From contig CM057471.1 in NCBI GenBank assembly GCA_030035585.1, positions 67,542,319 through 67,606,318 on the forward strand: DNA of 64,000 nt. The letters run 5' to 3'. Of the stretch, positions 35,801 through 50,800 are shown in pieces. Position numbers and translations under genes: made by a program. Source of the stretch: Dugong dugon (lineage: Eukaryota; Chordata; Mammalia; Sirenia; Dugongidae). Position 1 is the stretch's first letter, and each line of letters begins with the position of its first letter. The notes under the pieces were generated by a model. That model saw only the letters and a program-made list of their open reading frames with translations. It did no database searches and was not told where the DNA came from.

Positions 35801-38800
35801 TGTTCCTAACTGAACCCAATCTTACCACTTGGTTCTAAGGCTAAACCTTCCACTTGAACCCCAGGTCCCAAGCCCATCTTAAAGATTTCATTCCAGTAAT
35901 TATCTTTTTTATCTCCTACATCGTAAATTTCTCCCTTTTCCTGTCATTACCAACACATGACTTACACTAAGTATCTTAAAAAATAAAATCCTGCCCATGT
36001 TCCCTTTCAACTATATTCTATTCCTCTGCTTCCTATTACAGCTAAAGTCCTTAAAAGAATTGCCTGTATTCACAGACTCTGGTTTTTACTACTCATTTTC
36101 TTACCAACCCAGAAAAATTGGGTCTTTGTTCCCACAACTCAACTGAAAAGGCTCTTACCAAGATCAGCAATGATATCAGAGATCAGAGAAGTAGGCACAG
36201 GCTAGACGATGTAGGGTCTTATAGGCTACAATTCAGATTTTACATCTTTATCTTAGGGGCAATGAGAATCTATTAACATCCACAGGAGTGGCATAAGTAG
36301 ATTTGCGTTTTTAAAAGACTTCTTTCTGTTTTGTGGGGAATAATGAGAGAAGGGGTCAGCAATGATAGACATAAGATTAATTAGGAGACAACTGCAGACC
36401 AAGAAGGGGAGATGATAGCTTGGACTATAAGATGGAAAGAAGAAGAGATGTGAGTTAAATATACTGTTGTTAAGTGTCATCAAGTTGGTTCTGACTCATA
36501 GTGACCCTATGTACAGCAGAACGAAACACTGCCCGGTCCTCATGATCACTGTCATGCTTGAGCCCACTGTTGTAGGCTTTCCTCTTTTTTGCTGACCTTC
36601 TACCTTACCAAGCATGATGTCCTTCTCCAGGGACTGGTCCCTCCTGATAACATGTCCAGAGTATGTGAGACGAAGTATCATCATCCTTGCTTCTAAGGAG
36701 CATTCTGGCTGTACTTCTTCCAGGACAGATTTGTTCACTGTTTTGAAAGTCCATGGTATATTCAATATTCTTCACTAACACCACAACCCAAAGGTGTCAA
36801 TTCTTCTTTAGTCTTCCTTACTCATTGTCCAGCTTTTGCATGCATATGACACGACTGAAACCACCACGGCTTGGGTCACATGTACCTTAGTCCTTAAAAT
36901 GACATCTTTGCTTTTTAACTTTCAAGGGGTCTTCTGCAGCAGATCTGCCCAAGCAATGTGTCATTTGATTTCTTGACTGCTGCTTTCCTGGGTGTTGACT
37001 GTAGATCCAAGTAAAACGAAATCCTTGACGACATCAATCTTTTCTGTTTATCATGATGTTGCTTACTGGTCCAGTTTGTGAGGATTTCTGTCTTCTTTAT
37101 GTTGAGGCATAATCCATACTGAAGTCTGTAGTCTTTGATCTTCATCAGTAAGTGCTTCAAGTCCTCTTCACTTTCAGCAAGTAAGGTTGTGTCAGTCATC
37201 TGCATAACGCAGGTTGTTAATAAGCGTTCCTCCAATCCTGATACCCCATTCTTCTTCATATAGCCCAGCTTTTTGGATTATTTGCTCAGCATACAGACTG
37301 AATAAACATGGTGAATGGATACAACCCTGACACACTTTCCTGACTTTAAACCATGTAGTATCCCCCTGTTCTATTTGAATAATATAAGACATATACAGGA
37401 AGGTGAAATGACAGAATTTGGTGACTGATTAAGACAAGCAAATGAAGAAAAACTGAGAAAGACATCTCCCATAACATGGCATGTGTTAACTGCCTGGACA
37501 GGGCACAATGGGGGATGGCAGAATGGAAAGCGGAGGAGGAAAAGTATGGGAGGAAAAAATTAGCTCAGCTGCAGTTTAAAGTGCCACCAGCAAAATGGAA
37601 ATGCCCAATAACGATGTGATATGCAGGTCAGTTTTTCAGAAGAAATGTTGGGATCAATTTTTTTTTTTTTTGGCAGGGGGTGTGGTGAGGTCTCAATTGT
37701 GAATGCTTTGGTTAAAAAGCAAAACAATTAAAAATTTGGACAATGTGTAATATAGCTTATACCCATTCACTTTTAGATCTGGGGATAAATGGACAGAAAA
37801 AGAGGGTTACCCATAGACGAGAGAGAAAAGACATAGCAGAAAAGAATGTTAAGATTAAAGGCCATTAAAAAAAAAAAAAAAAGGATCTGCTTTACCATTT
37901 TGCCTGGGACTTTGCTGTAACCTTCAATTGAATCTGAGCAAATAAAGTATGTACAGAGGGGTACTTGTGTTATGCACACATGCTTAGTAAAAACATGGAT
38001 TCCAGCTATAAACTCAAGAAATGACTCTTAAATAAAGTTTTAAATCATTTATCACATTAAACTTGTTCCCATAAGCAACAAGATATGGTTTAAAAAAAAA
38101 AAAAGAAAGAAAAGCTATTGTGCAATCAAAAGAACCCTACACTGTGCATTTACTTGCATCTTTGAAACTCATCACAAACTTTAAGACTGTGTAAGACACT
38201 TCCTTAATGACCAAAAATTAAACTCATATGAAAGAGAATTTTCATAACTTACTTTTCAAGTTCTTCCTGAGAATGGGCAAATGTACAATTTGTTCCTCGT
38301 GGACACCCCCCTTGCTGTCGTAGATCTCGGCACATGCTAGTCTTGTATTTACTGTTTGGCTGAGGCTACGAAAAGGAAAACATCAGATGTATGGAAAACT
38401 AAAGATTCTAGCTGTTAATCACTCTGCAGACTTCAGAACTTCATAATTATACCCTTAATTCCCTTTCATATTAGAAATGTAATTCTTGCACTGAACCAAC
38501 TACTATTCCATTTTAAAAGCATTCCTGTTGTGAGCTATGTGGTATAACCTAATGTTGGCATTTAGACATTCCTTCTGAGGATTATCTGAAACTGGTTCAA
38601 ATGTATATTTATTTGTTAGGCAACAAAATGCCCAAAAAAATAAAAGATTTTTCTCATCAATTTACTGCTGTCTTAAAATCTAATACCAAAACCAAACTTT
38701 TCAAAAGCATTTTAAAAAAAAGGCCATAAGCTTTGTCCACTTAAAACTTTCCCAGGAAAGGTAAAATACAATTTCCCTCTGAAAGTGAAAAATTAAGAAA

Positions 38801-41800
38801 TACCAATTTATTTGTCAACTTGAGAGTATAACTTTCCTCTAAGCTTGGAACTGTTTAAGTTCACACAAACAATGAAGGAGAATATAAAAAACTCACCATA
38901 ATTGCTGTAATTTGCATTAAAACCTAAGATGTCACTCTTATTTTTGTGACCCTAATAAAATGAGAACATTCATTTTTCAGTTATTATTTGAATATTATGT
39001 CTTCTAATAAAATAAGGATAGAAGAATGGAAAGATTACAGATGTGGAATAGATTCAATCCAAGCTCTGTCACTTACTACCAATGACCCTAGATATGTTAT
39101 TTAGCCTCTTTAAACTTCAGTTTGGGAACAGCAATTCCTTGCAGATGGCTGTGAGGATTAGAAATAATAGATGTAAAATACTGAACGTAGTGACTGGCTC
39201 ATAGTAATTTAATAAATGGATGTTATTTCTAGAATAAAGGATTATAGCTTAAAAAAATAAAAACCTCCTTCTAATGTACACTGAAAGTTATCTTGATAAT
39301 TCGAATTCCACACATTTACAAACAAATTCATTTGCATGATGGACTCAACAACAGTGGGTTTTATTTTAGTGGGTATGCATATAAAACACTTGAACATTGC
39401 CAAACCACAATGTTTTCATGAGCGTCACGAAGTAGTGCCTTTGTTCATTATTACAAACTATTGTATTTAACTCAGATTTTTTAATATAATAAGCTTTATG
39501 GCAGCCTGTTCTTAAGTACAAGTTGTCCATAAGTCAGACATTCGTAACCTTGGGACTGCCTGTACTTGGTCAAAAACAGTCTGCAGTAGTACACTGAACT
39601 CATATCCAAGATACTGTGGATATGAGTTTGCTGTGCTACAAAATGTGTATCAAGGACCCTAAAACTTGAAATTTTCCCAAAACACAGACAATAAAAGCTT
39701 ATGAGGGATGGTGAACATAATTAATGCCACTGAACTGTACACTTAAAAATGGTTAAAATGGCAAATGTTTTTATATATTTTACCACAAAAACTTATGAGG
39801 GAGTAGTCACATGAGGAGAAGCCCCTTAACAAACAGCTTGTTAAAATGTTCAGAGGTAACAGCAATTTAAGAAATGCCATAAATGCACTTACCTGAGGTG
39901 TTTCATGGCCTTTTCTACTATAATTCTGTATGAAATCTACAAGCCCATGAACCACTGTTTTAACAGCTACCATTGCATTTTCTAGCTGCTCCCAAGTTGG
40001 TGAAACAGCATCTAAAATAAGCCACCAAGGAGATGGGGTTGGGAGGAGAGTTTGTTAGCAATAATTCTCTTATGTTATTAAAGCCAAAGTAGAAAACTTG
40101 TAAGAAACTGAACATTTTTCCACATACCTGGGTTAGGATCTATGTTTGCAAGAAGCTCTAAATGAGGCCTCAGTCTATTTAAGTTGGCTGGGTCACCTGT
40201 TCGTTGCAAAACAATTGTCAGTTCCTGGACACTCTTTGCAAATGATTCTGGAGACTGGAGCTAACAAGCAGAAAAGAAAACAGCTTTTACCATCTATGAT
40301 CAAATGTTTTCATTTAGTCAATGTTAAATAGGTTTCCAAGTGCCTTCAGATTCCATAGTAGGAGTATCAATGATGAATTAATTTTCACCTCAGAATCTGC
40401 CCTATGAAATTCATCATTAGACACTTGGAAAACTTATTTATAAGCTACATTATTTCTCTGGGGTCAGAATATAGATAAACTTCAGACTTTGTAAGCCTGG
40501 TTGCTTTCATTCTAATATCCTGTATTTGCTTCCCTATTAACTCTCTTAGTTTACTTTGAAAGTTAAAATAATAATAAAAAGAGATATAATTTGTAAGACT
40601 TTAGTATATAAAAAGTAGGAATCTCCAACTGGTTGTCTCTTTAGTCTCATTAGAAAATTCAAGTTCTCTTCAATGTAACAGCAATGGTATAAAGTCAACA
40701 TCTCAAATTTCACAAACCTTATCAATGATAGACTGCATGTGTGATTTATGCGCTAAGTCACCATATAGAAGTGAGGACCACTGCTCAGGTGAAATACGAA
40801 GTCCTGCTTCCATAGCAATATGAACAATCTGTGCATCATGTTCTCTGCGTAACGCTTCGTAACTCCGAAATTCCTCCTTCAGTTGCATCAGGGAAGAGTC
40901 TTCATCCCTTTTGGTGACCTAAGAAAGGGGGGAAGAAAGAATCGGAATTGGTCTGCTCTTTTCCCACCTCAACCAATTCATTCATTTATTTTTTGAAGGG
41001 TGGGGTACCTACCACATATCAGACACTACACAAAGCAGGTACAAAGATGAAAAGATTATTTCCTCACTACAAATTCTTTTTGGAACAAAGCAGAACTTAT
41101 ATAGCCAAATATATACTCCTCGCCTTTAATGAGCACAGTAGTTGGTAGGGAAAAGACTGGTAAACAGAAAATTATAGTATAAGTGCTATTATAAGGCTAT
41201 GGCAACATAGAGGAAAAGCAATTAAAGCTGACTGATCAAGGAGGAGAGGAATATCAAAGAAGGCTTCCCTCAGCTGAAAACTACACAAACTGAGTCTTGA
41301 AGAATGAATAGGAATTCCCAAGGCAAAGAAAGTAAGGAATAGAATTCTAAAGAGGGGCAAGTATATGAAATAGAAACAAGAAAGAGCAGAGTACAGACAG
41401 CTAAAGGCTAAGATGTAGGCTGGAGAGGAATCATAGAGGGCCTTGTATAGTAAGGAATTTGGGTATTCCCCTGAAGGGGATGAGGAGCCACTGAGGACTT
41501 TTAAGCAGGAGTGATATGATCAGACTTATGTTTTTAAAAAACACCACTTTGGTAGCAGTAAATGATAGACTGAGAGGTAGATAAGCAAGAAATCCAACCA
41601 ACCAGTAGGTATATATTAGCACTTCCACATGATTAAAATATTTTCTGCCACCACATAAATTATCATTAGAGTATTTATATAGCTTTAATCTATACTTGAC
41701 TCAAATGATAAAAAAAAAAATTCAGAAGTTACAAGAGTTTTACATGTCCTAATGAAGTTGTCTGGATCCCTTGTGGTGCAGTGGTTTAAGAGCTTGGCTG

Positions 41801-44800
41801 CTAACTAAAACGCGAGCAGTTCGAATCCACCAGCCGCTCCTTGGAAACCCTATGAGGCAGTTCTACTCTGTCCTATAGAGTCACTATGAGTCAGAATCGA
41901 CTCAACGGCAACAAGTTTTTTTAAATGAGATTGTATAATTATCCAAACATGCAGGTATCATCCACAATAGATGATATGCACTTATGCCTGAATGAGTCAT
42001 TGCTAATGGCCACAGGGAAATCTGAAACTTGGTTAGGATTCAGAACATCGAGGACTAGTCCAAGCTCCAAAACTTAAACTGGACAAGTCATTCAAATGAT
42101 TTGAAACTTAGTTTCCGTATCTACAAAATGAAACTACCCTTCCCCCCACCACCTCACTGGTTGTTTCTATTGCTGTTGTTCGCACATGACAGCAACAGTA
42201 ATATGCCCCCAAGAACATGAATATAGGGAAATCAAATTATCATCTGAGAGTTAACAGTATCAGTTCACAATAGATGTAATTAATTCTCTTTGGTAAGCTA
42301 TAAATATGTTATAAAAGAGGTTCAGATACCCAAAATTCTCATCAATACAATCTTAGGTATTGTTTTGGTTAAGAAAGAGTACAGTGTGATTATAACTTAA
42401 GTCACAAAATCTATGCTCCACTGTAACCTACTTAAAGTAACCTTGAGGAAATGAAAGGCAGAATAATCAACCTAAAGAAAAGAAATAACAAACCCAAAGA
42501 ACCAGAAGATGGCAGCACTCATCCAAGCACCATCTAGGTATAAAGTGCCCTGTGGGTAGCGTAAGAATTTACCCATCTGAGTAGTAAAGATGGACAGAGG
42601 TGGCTAATAGAGCCTGGTCCTATTAAAGTTCTAACAGTATGCATCAAAATCACTTGTGAAGCTTTGAAAACTACAATCTCAGATCTATTGAATCAAAAAA
42701 GCTGGATTTGAAGATCATGTATTAAACAGTATATATAAATGCTTAACACTTACTTTAACTAATCAGAATCCCTGGGGATTAGGGCCTGGGAATGTATACT
42801 TTAAAAAGTTCCATAGGTAATTCACAAATTGAGAACCATTGCACTAAACATCAGAATCATTAATTCCCCTTGTTCTATGCTTAGCAAGTAAAGACTTGAT
42901 ACTCTTTTACAGGAAAATCTATACCATGAGAATCCTGCTCATTTAACACTTGTTATTTCTCATTACATATTAACATAACTGATAATCTGATGTATGTGAC
43001 CTTAGTTTGGGTAAGTCTGTTTCTGAGGAAACAATCTACTGTCAAAATTCAAATCTCCAAGCCTATAAAGACCTTGGACAATGGTAAATTTACAAAAGTA
43101 AACACCACTCAACTACAGTCTTTTGGCAGTTCAGTTAAGGCACCATGATATCCTTTTGTCCCTCCATAAACTGTGCTTTAACATTTTAAACTACAGGGCC
43201 GTGAGGATGAAATGACAGCTTAAAATCGAAATCACTTTCTAAATTATTCAAACATCAGATATTAAGAGCAGCTATAGATATGTGACAATTACAAACCACA
43301 AATCAGTATGATATCTATCAGGGAAAAAAGTCCCATGAAGTCAGTAATACACAGTGTGAGAATCTAGTCTGTCACTTCAAGATGACAAATGATCTCTGCA
43401 ATTTGGCTGCTTAGCCACAACCATGTTTGAGGAACCAGAGATTCATTTCAATCATTGCCCTAAGGACAGGAAATCAAGCAGTATGACTATCAGGTAGATA
43501 GAGTCCAAGCCTCATTAGTGGAGTTAAGTGAATTCATTTGAACATATTACCAGCATCAATTACTTATTACCACAAACTGAGCAATCTGCCAAGAAAATCT
43601 TTTTTGGTCTCTCTGTACTATTTTCACTCTTGGGGCTATAAACAAGAAAAATAAGCTTTGGTTTTAAATTCAGATGTTTCACTTTCACAGAAGCCAATGG
43701 GCCTTTCTCAAGCCCCAGCCAAGAACCTATACTCTTGTAACATGCAGTAACTTTAAGAATTCAGTCTGCTTTCCACTTCTCAGTATATGTCAACACCTAC
43801 TAGCCTATTAGACAACGAAACTACATTTCTAAATATCTTGGGAGTTCTTCCCTGCCCTCTCCACCAGACCAAAAAAAAAAACATCTAAATGCAGAGTGGG
43901 GCAATCTCCTCAACTTTTCACTTCCTTGTTTGTTGTGCCTAAGACAACACAGAGGCCATTTTCAGATTAAAAACTTTAATTCTAATCACTACAGGGCAGG
44001 AGATAAAAATAATAATGGGGAAGTTACAATGGTTATCGACTCTTAAGAAGTTTTTAGTATAATTCCTGATTCCCTTTTAAAATGGCAAATGTAAACGAAT
44101 TAGGCTTCTGTAGTTCACTTTTACTAGACCGACAGTCAAGCCTACCAAGCTAATTCCTTATGCTCTGCTCTGTGTTACTGACACCTTCACATATGTGCTC
44201 TTATTCTCAATAGGTAGCATCACAGATGCAATCAATCTGCTGGGGGGGCGGGGAGGCAGAGTTTCCTCTCTAGTAAGCATTCTGTGCTTTTTCCTGTCCG
44301 AGGAAGTCTCTGTCTCACACACAGGTATGTAATCTTTAGATAGTTGTTTACTACTTACCTTAAAACAAGAAGCTCGATACAGTAGTTGCACAACATGACC
44401 AATGCTTGTTTTTGATGCCTGAGGAAATCTTGGTTCTAGTCTTTGCACAACAAAAAGTACCAGAACTTTCCTTGAGAGAGCAGAACCATCTTCTAATGCC
44501 AGCAACACCAGTTTCAAGGCCTCTTCTTGCATAGCTAGAAATATTAAAGTAGGTAACATCAGTATGTTATAAACGAAGAACCCTGCAGAGCATATCTGTC
44601 AAAGCCATCTTTAGGTATCAATTTATGGTGTTCCATTATCCATACAGTTGGTATTTAATTAGCACAAAAAAAAAGGACGCACATACACAAATACAATTTA
44701 CTTAAAAAGTAATCGAGCAAAAGGAAACATACTTTCTACTAAACCATCAGAACACAAAGCAACAAAACATAAATTATCTTCTGCAGGCATTAATAATAAA

Positions 44801-47800
44801 TTAGATAACGATGATGTTAAAACTGAGCTACTCAGACAATTAAATAACATACAAAGTAGACTTATATTAAGCTGTAATTATTTTCATGCATGTGACTGTT
44901 ACATTAACTGTCAGAACTATTTTGTATATAATTTTAAAACAACATTAGCCTCTGGATGGAATACCTAAGGAAGGTATTAACTTCACTCACATTGTTTTCC
45001 AGCCAGAGATGTACACTATAAGCTGAATTTAATCATAAAAGAATATCAGCAAAACCCAAATTATTAAGAATATTCTATAAAATACCTGGCCTGTATTATT
45101 CAAAACTCTTAATGTCATGAAAGACCAGGAAAGGCTAAAGAATGGTTCTAGATTAAAGAAGACAAAAGAAACATGACAAATATATGCAATAAATGATCCT
45201 GGACTGGAATTTATACAAGAATAAAGTAATGTTATAAAATACATTTTGGGGAAATTGACAAAATTGGAACGTGTGACTGTAGATTAAAGTATTGTATCAA
45301 CATTAAATTTCCCAAATTTGGTGCCTATAGTATGCTGTTACATTAAGAGAGTATCCTTGTTCTTAGGAAATACATAAGGAGATATTAAAAGGGAAGGAGC
45401 ATAAAGTATGCAATCTACTTTCAAACAGTCAAAAAAGAGAGAAAGAATAATATAAATACAGCCAAATGTAAACAAGTGGTGAATGTAGGTAAAGAGTATT
45501 ATTCTTGCAACTTCTTTGTAAATTCGAAATTATTTCAAAATTAAAAGTTAATAACATATTAATTCTTAAAATGATGGAAATTTAGAGCTAGAAAGATCAT
45601 TAGAACCTAGATTCTAGATCGAACTCCTTTTTCCAAGTGAGGCTATAGAAGCCCACAGAAGTTATTATAACAGGCCAAGGTAACACAACTAGTTAGCAGC
45701 AATATTGGAACCAGAACCACAGATTTTTTTTAGATAAAACTCACATAAAATTAACCATTTTAAAGTGTACAACTCACTGTGTTGAACAGCCATCACCTCT
45801 GTCTAGTTCCAAGGTATTTTCAGCATCCCAAAAGGAAACACCATATACCTTCCCACAGTCCCTAGCAACCACTAGTCTGCTTTCTGTTAATATGGAATTA
45901 CCTATTCTGGATGCTTCATATAAATGGAATCATACAACATGTGACCAATCTTTTGTGTCTGACTTATTTCATTTAGCATATTTTCCAAGTTTATCCACAC
46001 TGTAGCAAAAAACAGTACTTCGTTTCTTTTTATGGTTAAATAATATTCCACTGTACACATACATACCACATTTTGCTTATCCATTCATTAGTCATGGATA
46101 TTTAGATTGTTTCCATGTTTTGGCTAAGTGAATAGTGCTGTTATGAATATTTGTGTTACAAGTATTTGTTTGAATACCTGTTTCCAATTCTTTTGGGTAT
46201 ATACCCAGGAGCGAAATTGCTGAGTCATATAGCAATTCTATGTTTAACTTTCCTGAGGAACCACCAAATTGTTTCTATAGTAGCTGTACCATTTTACATT
46301 CCCACCAGCAATAAATGAAGGTTTCAATTTCTCCACATTCTTGCCAACACTTTTATTTTCCTTTTTTTAAAATTCTAGCCATCTTACTGAGTGTGAAGTC
46401 ATATCTTACTGTGGTTTCGATCTACATTTTCTTAATGACTAATGATGCTCAGCATCTTTTCATGTGCTTGCTGGTCATTTGTATATCTTCTCTGGAGAAA
46501 CGCCTATTTTAACTGTTTGTCTTTTTATTGTTGAGATGTAGAACCAAGAATATTTCATACTTAGTCTAGTGCTTCTTAGGGTAAGTAAACGTAAGGAAAA
46601 TATCCAGGGGCAGTATTTTTTAATTATATATAAATCTGGATTTTTTAAGTTATTTTAAATTAAACTTTAAACACACAGAAAAGTGGGGGCAACACATACT
46701 CATAACGAAGCTGTTGCCAATCAGGTTTCATCTGCTACTTACCCGCTTTTTCAGTTTGTTTTGGCTACAGCAGTATGAAGTAAATCCCAGACAACATCTG
46801 GCTTCACCCTTAAATACTTCAGTACATATTTCTAACGGATAAGGACTTTTTTGTTGTTGCTTTCTTAATAAACATCATTATCACACTTAACAAAATTAGT
46901 AATATTTCCTTAATATTATCTAACACTCAGTCCATGTTTAGTTTTCCTTCATGTCTCAAAAATGTCTTCTTATAGTTGGTCTGAGTTAGTATCCAAATAA
47001 AGTCCATACACTGCTTTTGGATGATATGTGTTTAAGTTTTTTTTTTAAACAAAAAAATCTATATCAGTTCCCCACCAGCCTCCATCCTACCTTTTAAAAG
47101 AAAATCTTCATTTGCTGAAGGAATAGACTCATTTTTCTAAAGAATTTCCCACATTCTGTGTCTGGCTAATTTTGCTGTGTTTTTTAACATGTTCCTCAAT
47201 CCCCCTTATTTCCTGTAAATTAAAGGCTGGATGAGATTCAGAAACAGCTTTGTTTGTTGTTGTTTTTTGCCAAGCATATTTCATATTCCATGTATTACAT
47301 CAGGAGATATATAAGGTATAGTCGTCTCACGTTTAGTAATGCTAAGATTTACCAGTGTATTCAGGCTTTATCCATTCATTATAAATTTCCCCATCAACCT
47401 TTCAACTAACGGTGTTAAAAAAAAAAAAACAAAAAAAAAACCCACTGCTACTGAGTCGATTCCAACTCATAACAACCCTATCGAAGAGTATAGACCCTAT
47501 AGAACTGTCCCATAGGGTTTCTGAGGCTTTAAATCCTTATGGAAGCAGACTGCCAAATATTTCTCTCACAGAGAGACTGGTGGTGGGTTCGAACCACCGG
47601 CCTTTCGGTTGGCAGCCGAGCACTTTAACCACTGTGCCACCAAGGCTCCTTATGGTGTTAAAAGCCACTAGTAATTCTTGCCTAAACCCATTAATTCACT
47701 TCGAATTACAAAACTGTGATTTTCTAATTTGATCATTTTTTCCCTAAATTTATTAGCTGGAATTCTGCTAAAAGAGGAAATGTCCCTCAACACAGAGCAA

Positions 47801-50800
47801 CCATCCCTGAAACAGTATGTACAGGAAAGGCAGAAAATAAATGCTTGAATTTTTTGCCTCTTCAATTTTCAGAATAATGTATTGGTACCTTAACAACCAC
47901 TAATAATAACCAATTAATTTTCTCTGCACTATCATTACGAACTCATGGATTTTTTATATGTTATGTCGATATAGCCATTAGTCATTATTCATTTTGATGT
48001 ACAAATTGTCCCATTCATGACAAGCAGGAGCCCCTTCAAGTTTTCATCTTTTGACAAGACAACAGTATTCTCTGGTAGCTTTTTTGCCTTCTAGCACAAC
48101 ACTTCCCAGCCTCATCTTGTACTTTCCTACACTAGAACTGGAACAAGGCATTTGTCCAAAGAGCCCTGTTTCTTACTAATGGCAAATGGTATATATTACA
48201 GACTCAATTCGAGTATTGTGGTTATTCATTTCTTCTAAGTTTTTTCAGTCGACAGACCTAGGAAATACACAACTTTCAAAAAGAGAAAAACAAATGAATT
48301 CATCACCAATTCAAACTTAAGATTGCAGGGGCTATACCTAAATTTTCTGATTTTATACTAGTATCTCTTTTTTTTTTTTTATGCTGACGATCTTAGTTCC
48401 TGATGTCATTAACATAATTACTTGCTTTATCTTACTATGTATCTGTATAGCAGTTCAAAATAACAATATCGATAGAATCATGAACAATATGACTAGTAAA
48501 CAGAATTAAGATCATAGGAATATAAAATCAAAATACTGTGTTCTAAAATCATCTAAAATAATTTTCTGTATGGAGATGTTACCAACTTGATACATATTTT
48601 CTTTTCTTTTTATGTTTAGGGATAACTTTATTCATTTTTATTTAAATACTTATTAAATTTTTTTTATAACTATATAAAACATTTACATGGTTCCAAAGTC
48701 AAAAGTACAAAACAAGGTACATTCAGAGAGGGCTAGTGTCTTTCCCTGTCCCCTTTTCCTTGGTTCCTCTCTCTTTCACATAATTTTATTAATTTTTGAT
48801 TTTTCTTGTCATTGTTTCTTATGGAAAATATAAACAAGGAGATATGATTGCATCTTACTCCCTTTCTTACTTAGAAGGTAGTACACTAAGCACACTATTC
48901 TGTACCTTGCTTTTATTTTTTTCACTTAACAATATATCTTGAGATCACACCCTAGCAGAATATACCATCATCCTTATTCTGTTCTACAGTTGCATAGTAC
49001 TTCACTGGAAGGAGATATCATGGTTTATTAACCCAGTTCCCTATCAACAGACATTCAGGTTGCTTCCATATGGTTTGCTGTTATAAATAGTGTATTTATA
49101 ACTTAATGTACCTTCTTCTTTTTGCTATCAAATCTCTGAGATAGATTCCTAGAAATGGGATTGCTGGGCCAAATGGTACATGCATAGGTGACTATGCTAG
49201 ATACTGCCAAATTCCTCTCTTTAAGTTTGTACCAACTTTGCATTTCCACCATTATTGAGGATGAAATGACAAATGCGTTCCAAACTTCCAATTCAGACAC
49301 AACTCTGCCAAGAGTAAATTGACAAGCTTCTGAATATTTGCCAACTCTAATAAGTGAGTATAAGTCAGTATAATTATAATGTATATTTTTCTTAATATGA
49401 GAGAGGTTAAGTATCTTTTTATATGTTTGACAGCTATTTGCAATACTTTATGCTATGCATTGTCTGTATACGTGTTTTGTAAAATTTTTGATTGGGTTGT
49501 TGCTTTTTCTTTGGAATTTTTAAAAAGTGCCTTACATATTCATTATATTAACCCTTTGTAATATGATTTATAAATATATTAGCCCTCTGTAATATGATTT
49601 ATAAATATTTTGCCCAGTTTGTCATGTCTTTTAACTTTTTGGGTATGATGCATATTTAAAAATACATACATACACATACATATACACACATGTACATATA
49701 TACATACATTCGAGTATCATTCTTTTCTAAAAGACAACACAGTAGAAAACTTCATGACCTTGAAATAGGTAAAGATTTTTAAAATAAAACATACATACTG
49801 CTAACTATAAAGGAATCACCCCTCAGTGATTTTTATTTTCTTTATAATTTCTATATTTTCCTTTTTTGTGTGTGTGTGTGTGTGCTTTAGATGAAAGTTT
49901 ACAGAGCAAATTAGTTTCTCATTCAAAAATTTATATATAAATTATTTTGTGACATTGCTTGCAATCCCTGTAATGTGTCAGCACACTCCACCTTTCCACC
50001 CCAGGCTGCCTGTGTCCATTCATCCAGTTTTCCTGTCCCTTTCTGCCTTCTCATCTTTCCTTTTGGGTAGGTGTTGCCCATTTGATCTCATATACTTGAC
50101 TGAACTAAGGAACACGTTCTTCATGTGTATTGTTTATTTTATAGGCCTGTCTAATCTTTGGCTGAAAGGTGGACTTCGGGAGTGGCTTCAGTTCTGAGTT
50201 AGCAGGATGTCTGGGGGCCACAGTCTCAGGGGTTCCACCAGTCTCTGTCAGACCAGTTAAGTCTGGTCTTTTTCTGTGAATCTGAATTTTGTTCAACATT
50301 TTTCTCCTGCTCTGTCCAGACCCCTCTATTGTGATCCCTGTCAGAGCAGTCAGTGGCAGCAGCCAGGCACCATCTAGTTCTTCCGGGCTCAGGCTAGTAG
50401 AGGCTGTGGTTCGTGTGGTCCATTAGTTCTTTGGTCTATATTTTCCTATTTTAAAAACAATCAAAAGCTTTTGATTTTTTTTTTTCCTGACCAAAAAAAA
50501 ATGTAGTTTTCCTTTACTTACTACTAGTATAATCTTGAGACTCTCTTTAATTCAGTTTTCTAATTTGTAAAATTGAAGCTGTCACCTATCTTAAAGGCAG
50601 GCTTAAATGAGAAACTTATTCTCATTTAATTAATGAGAAATTTATTCTAAAACACTGAAGCATTGTCTATAACATGGATTATGATTAACAAAAACTAGTC
50701 TATCTCTAATTATGTCAAGATTTATATACATAAAGATGGATTGAGTCTGAGGATTCTTAACCTAGATCTAGAAATTAGCATCCTTAAGTCCTGATACACA

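Noticed and set aside
37192-37392. Open frame with YADD as a host gene
   Set aside because: It is a frame-broken piece of an RTE reverse transcriptase bounded by a target repeat.
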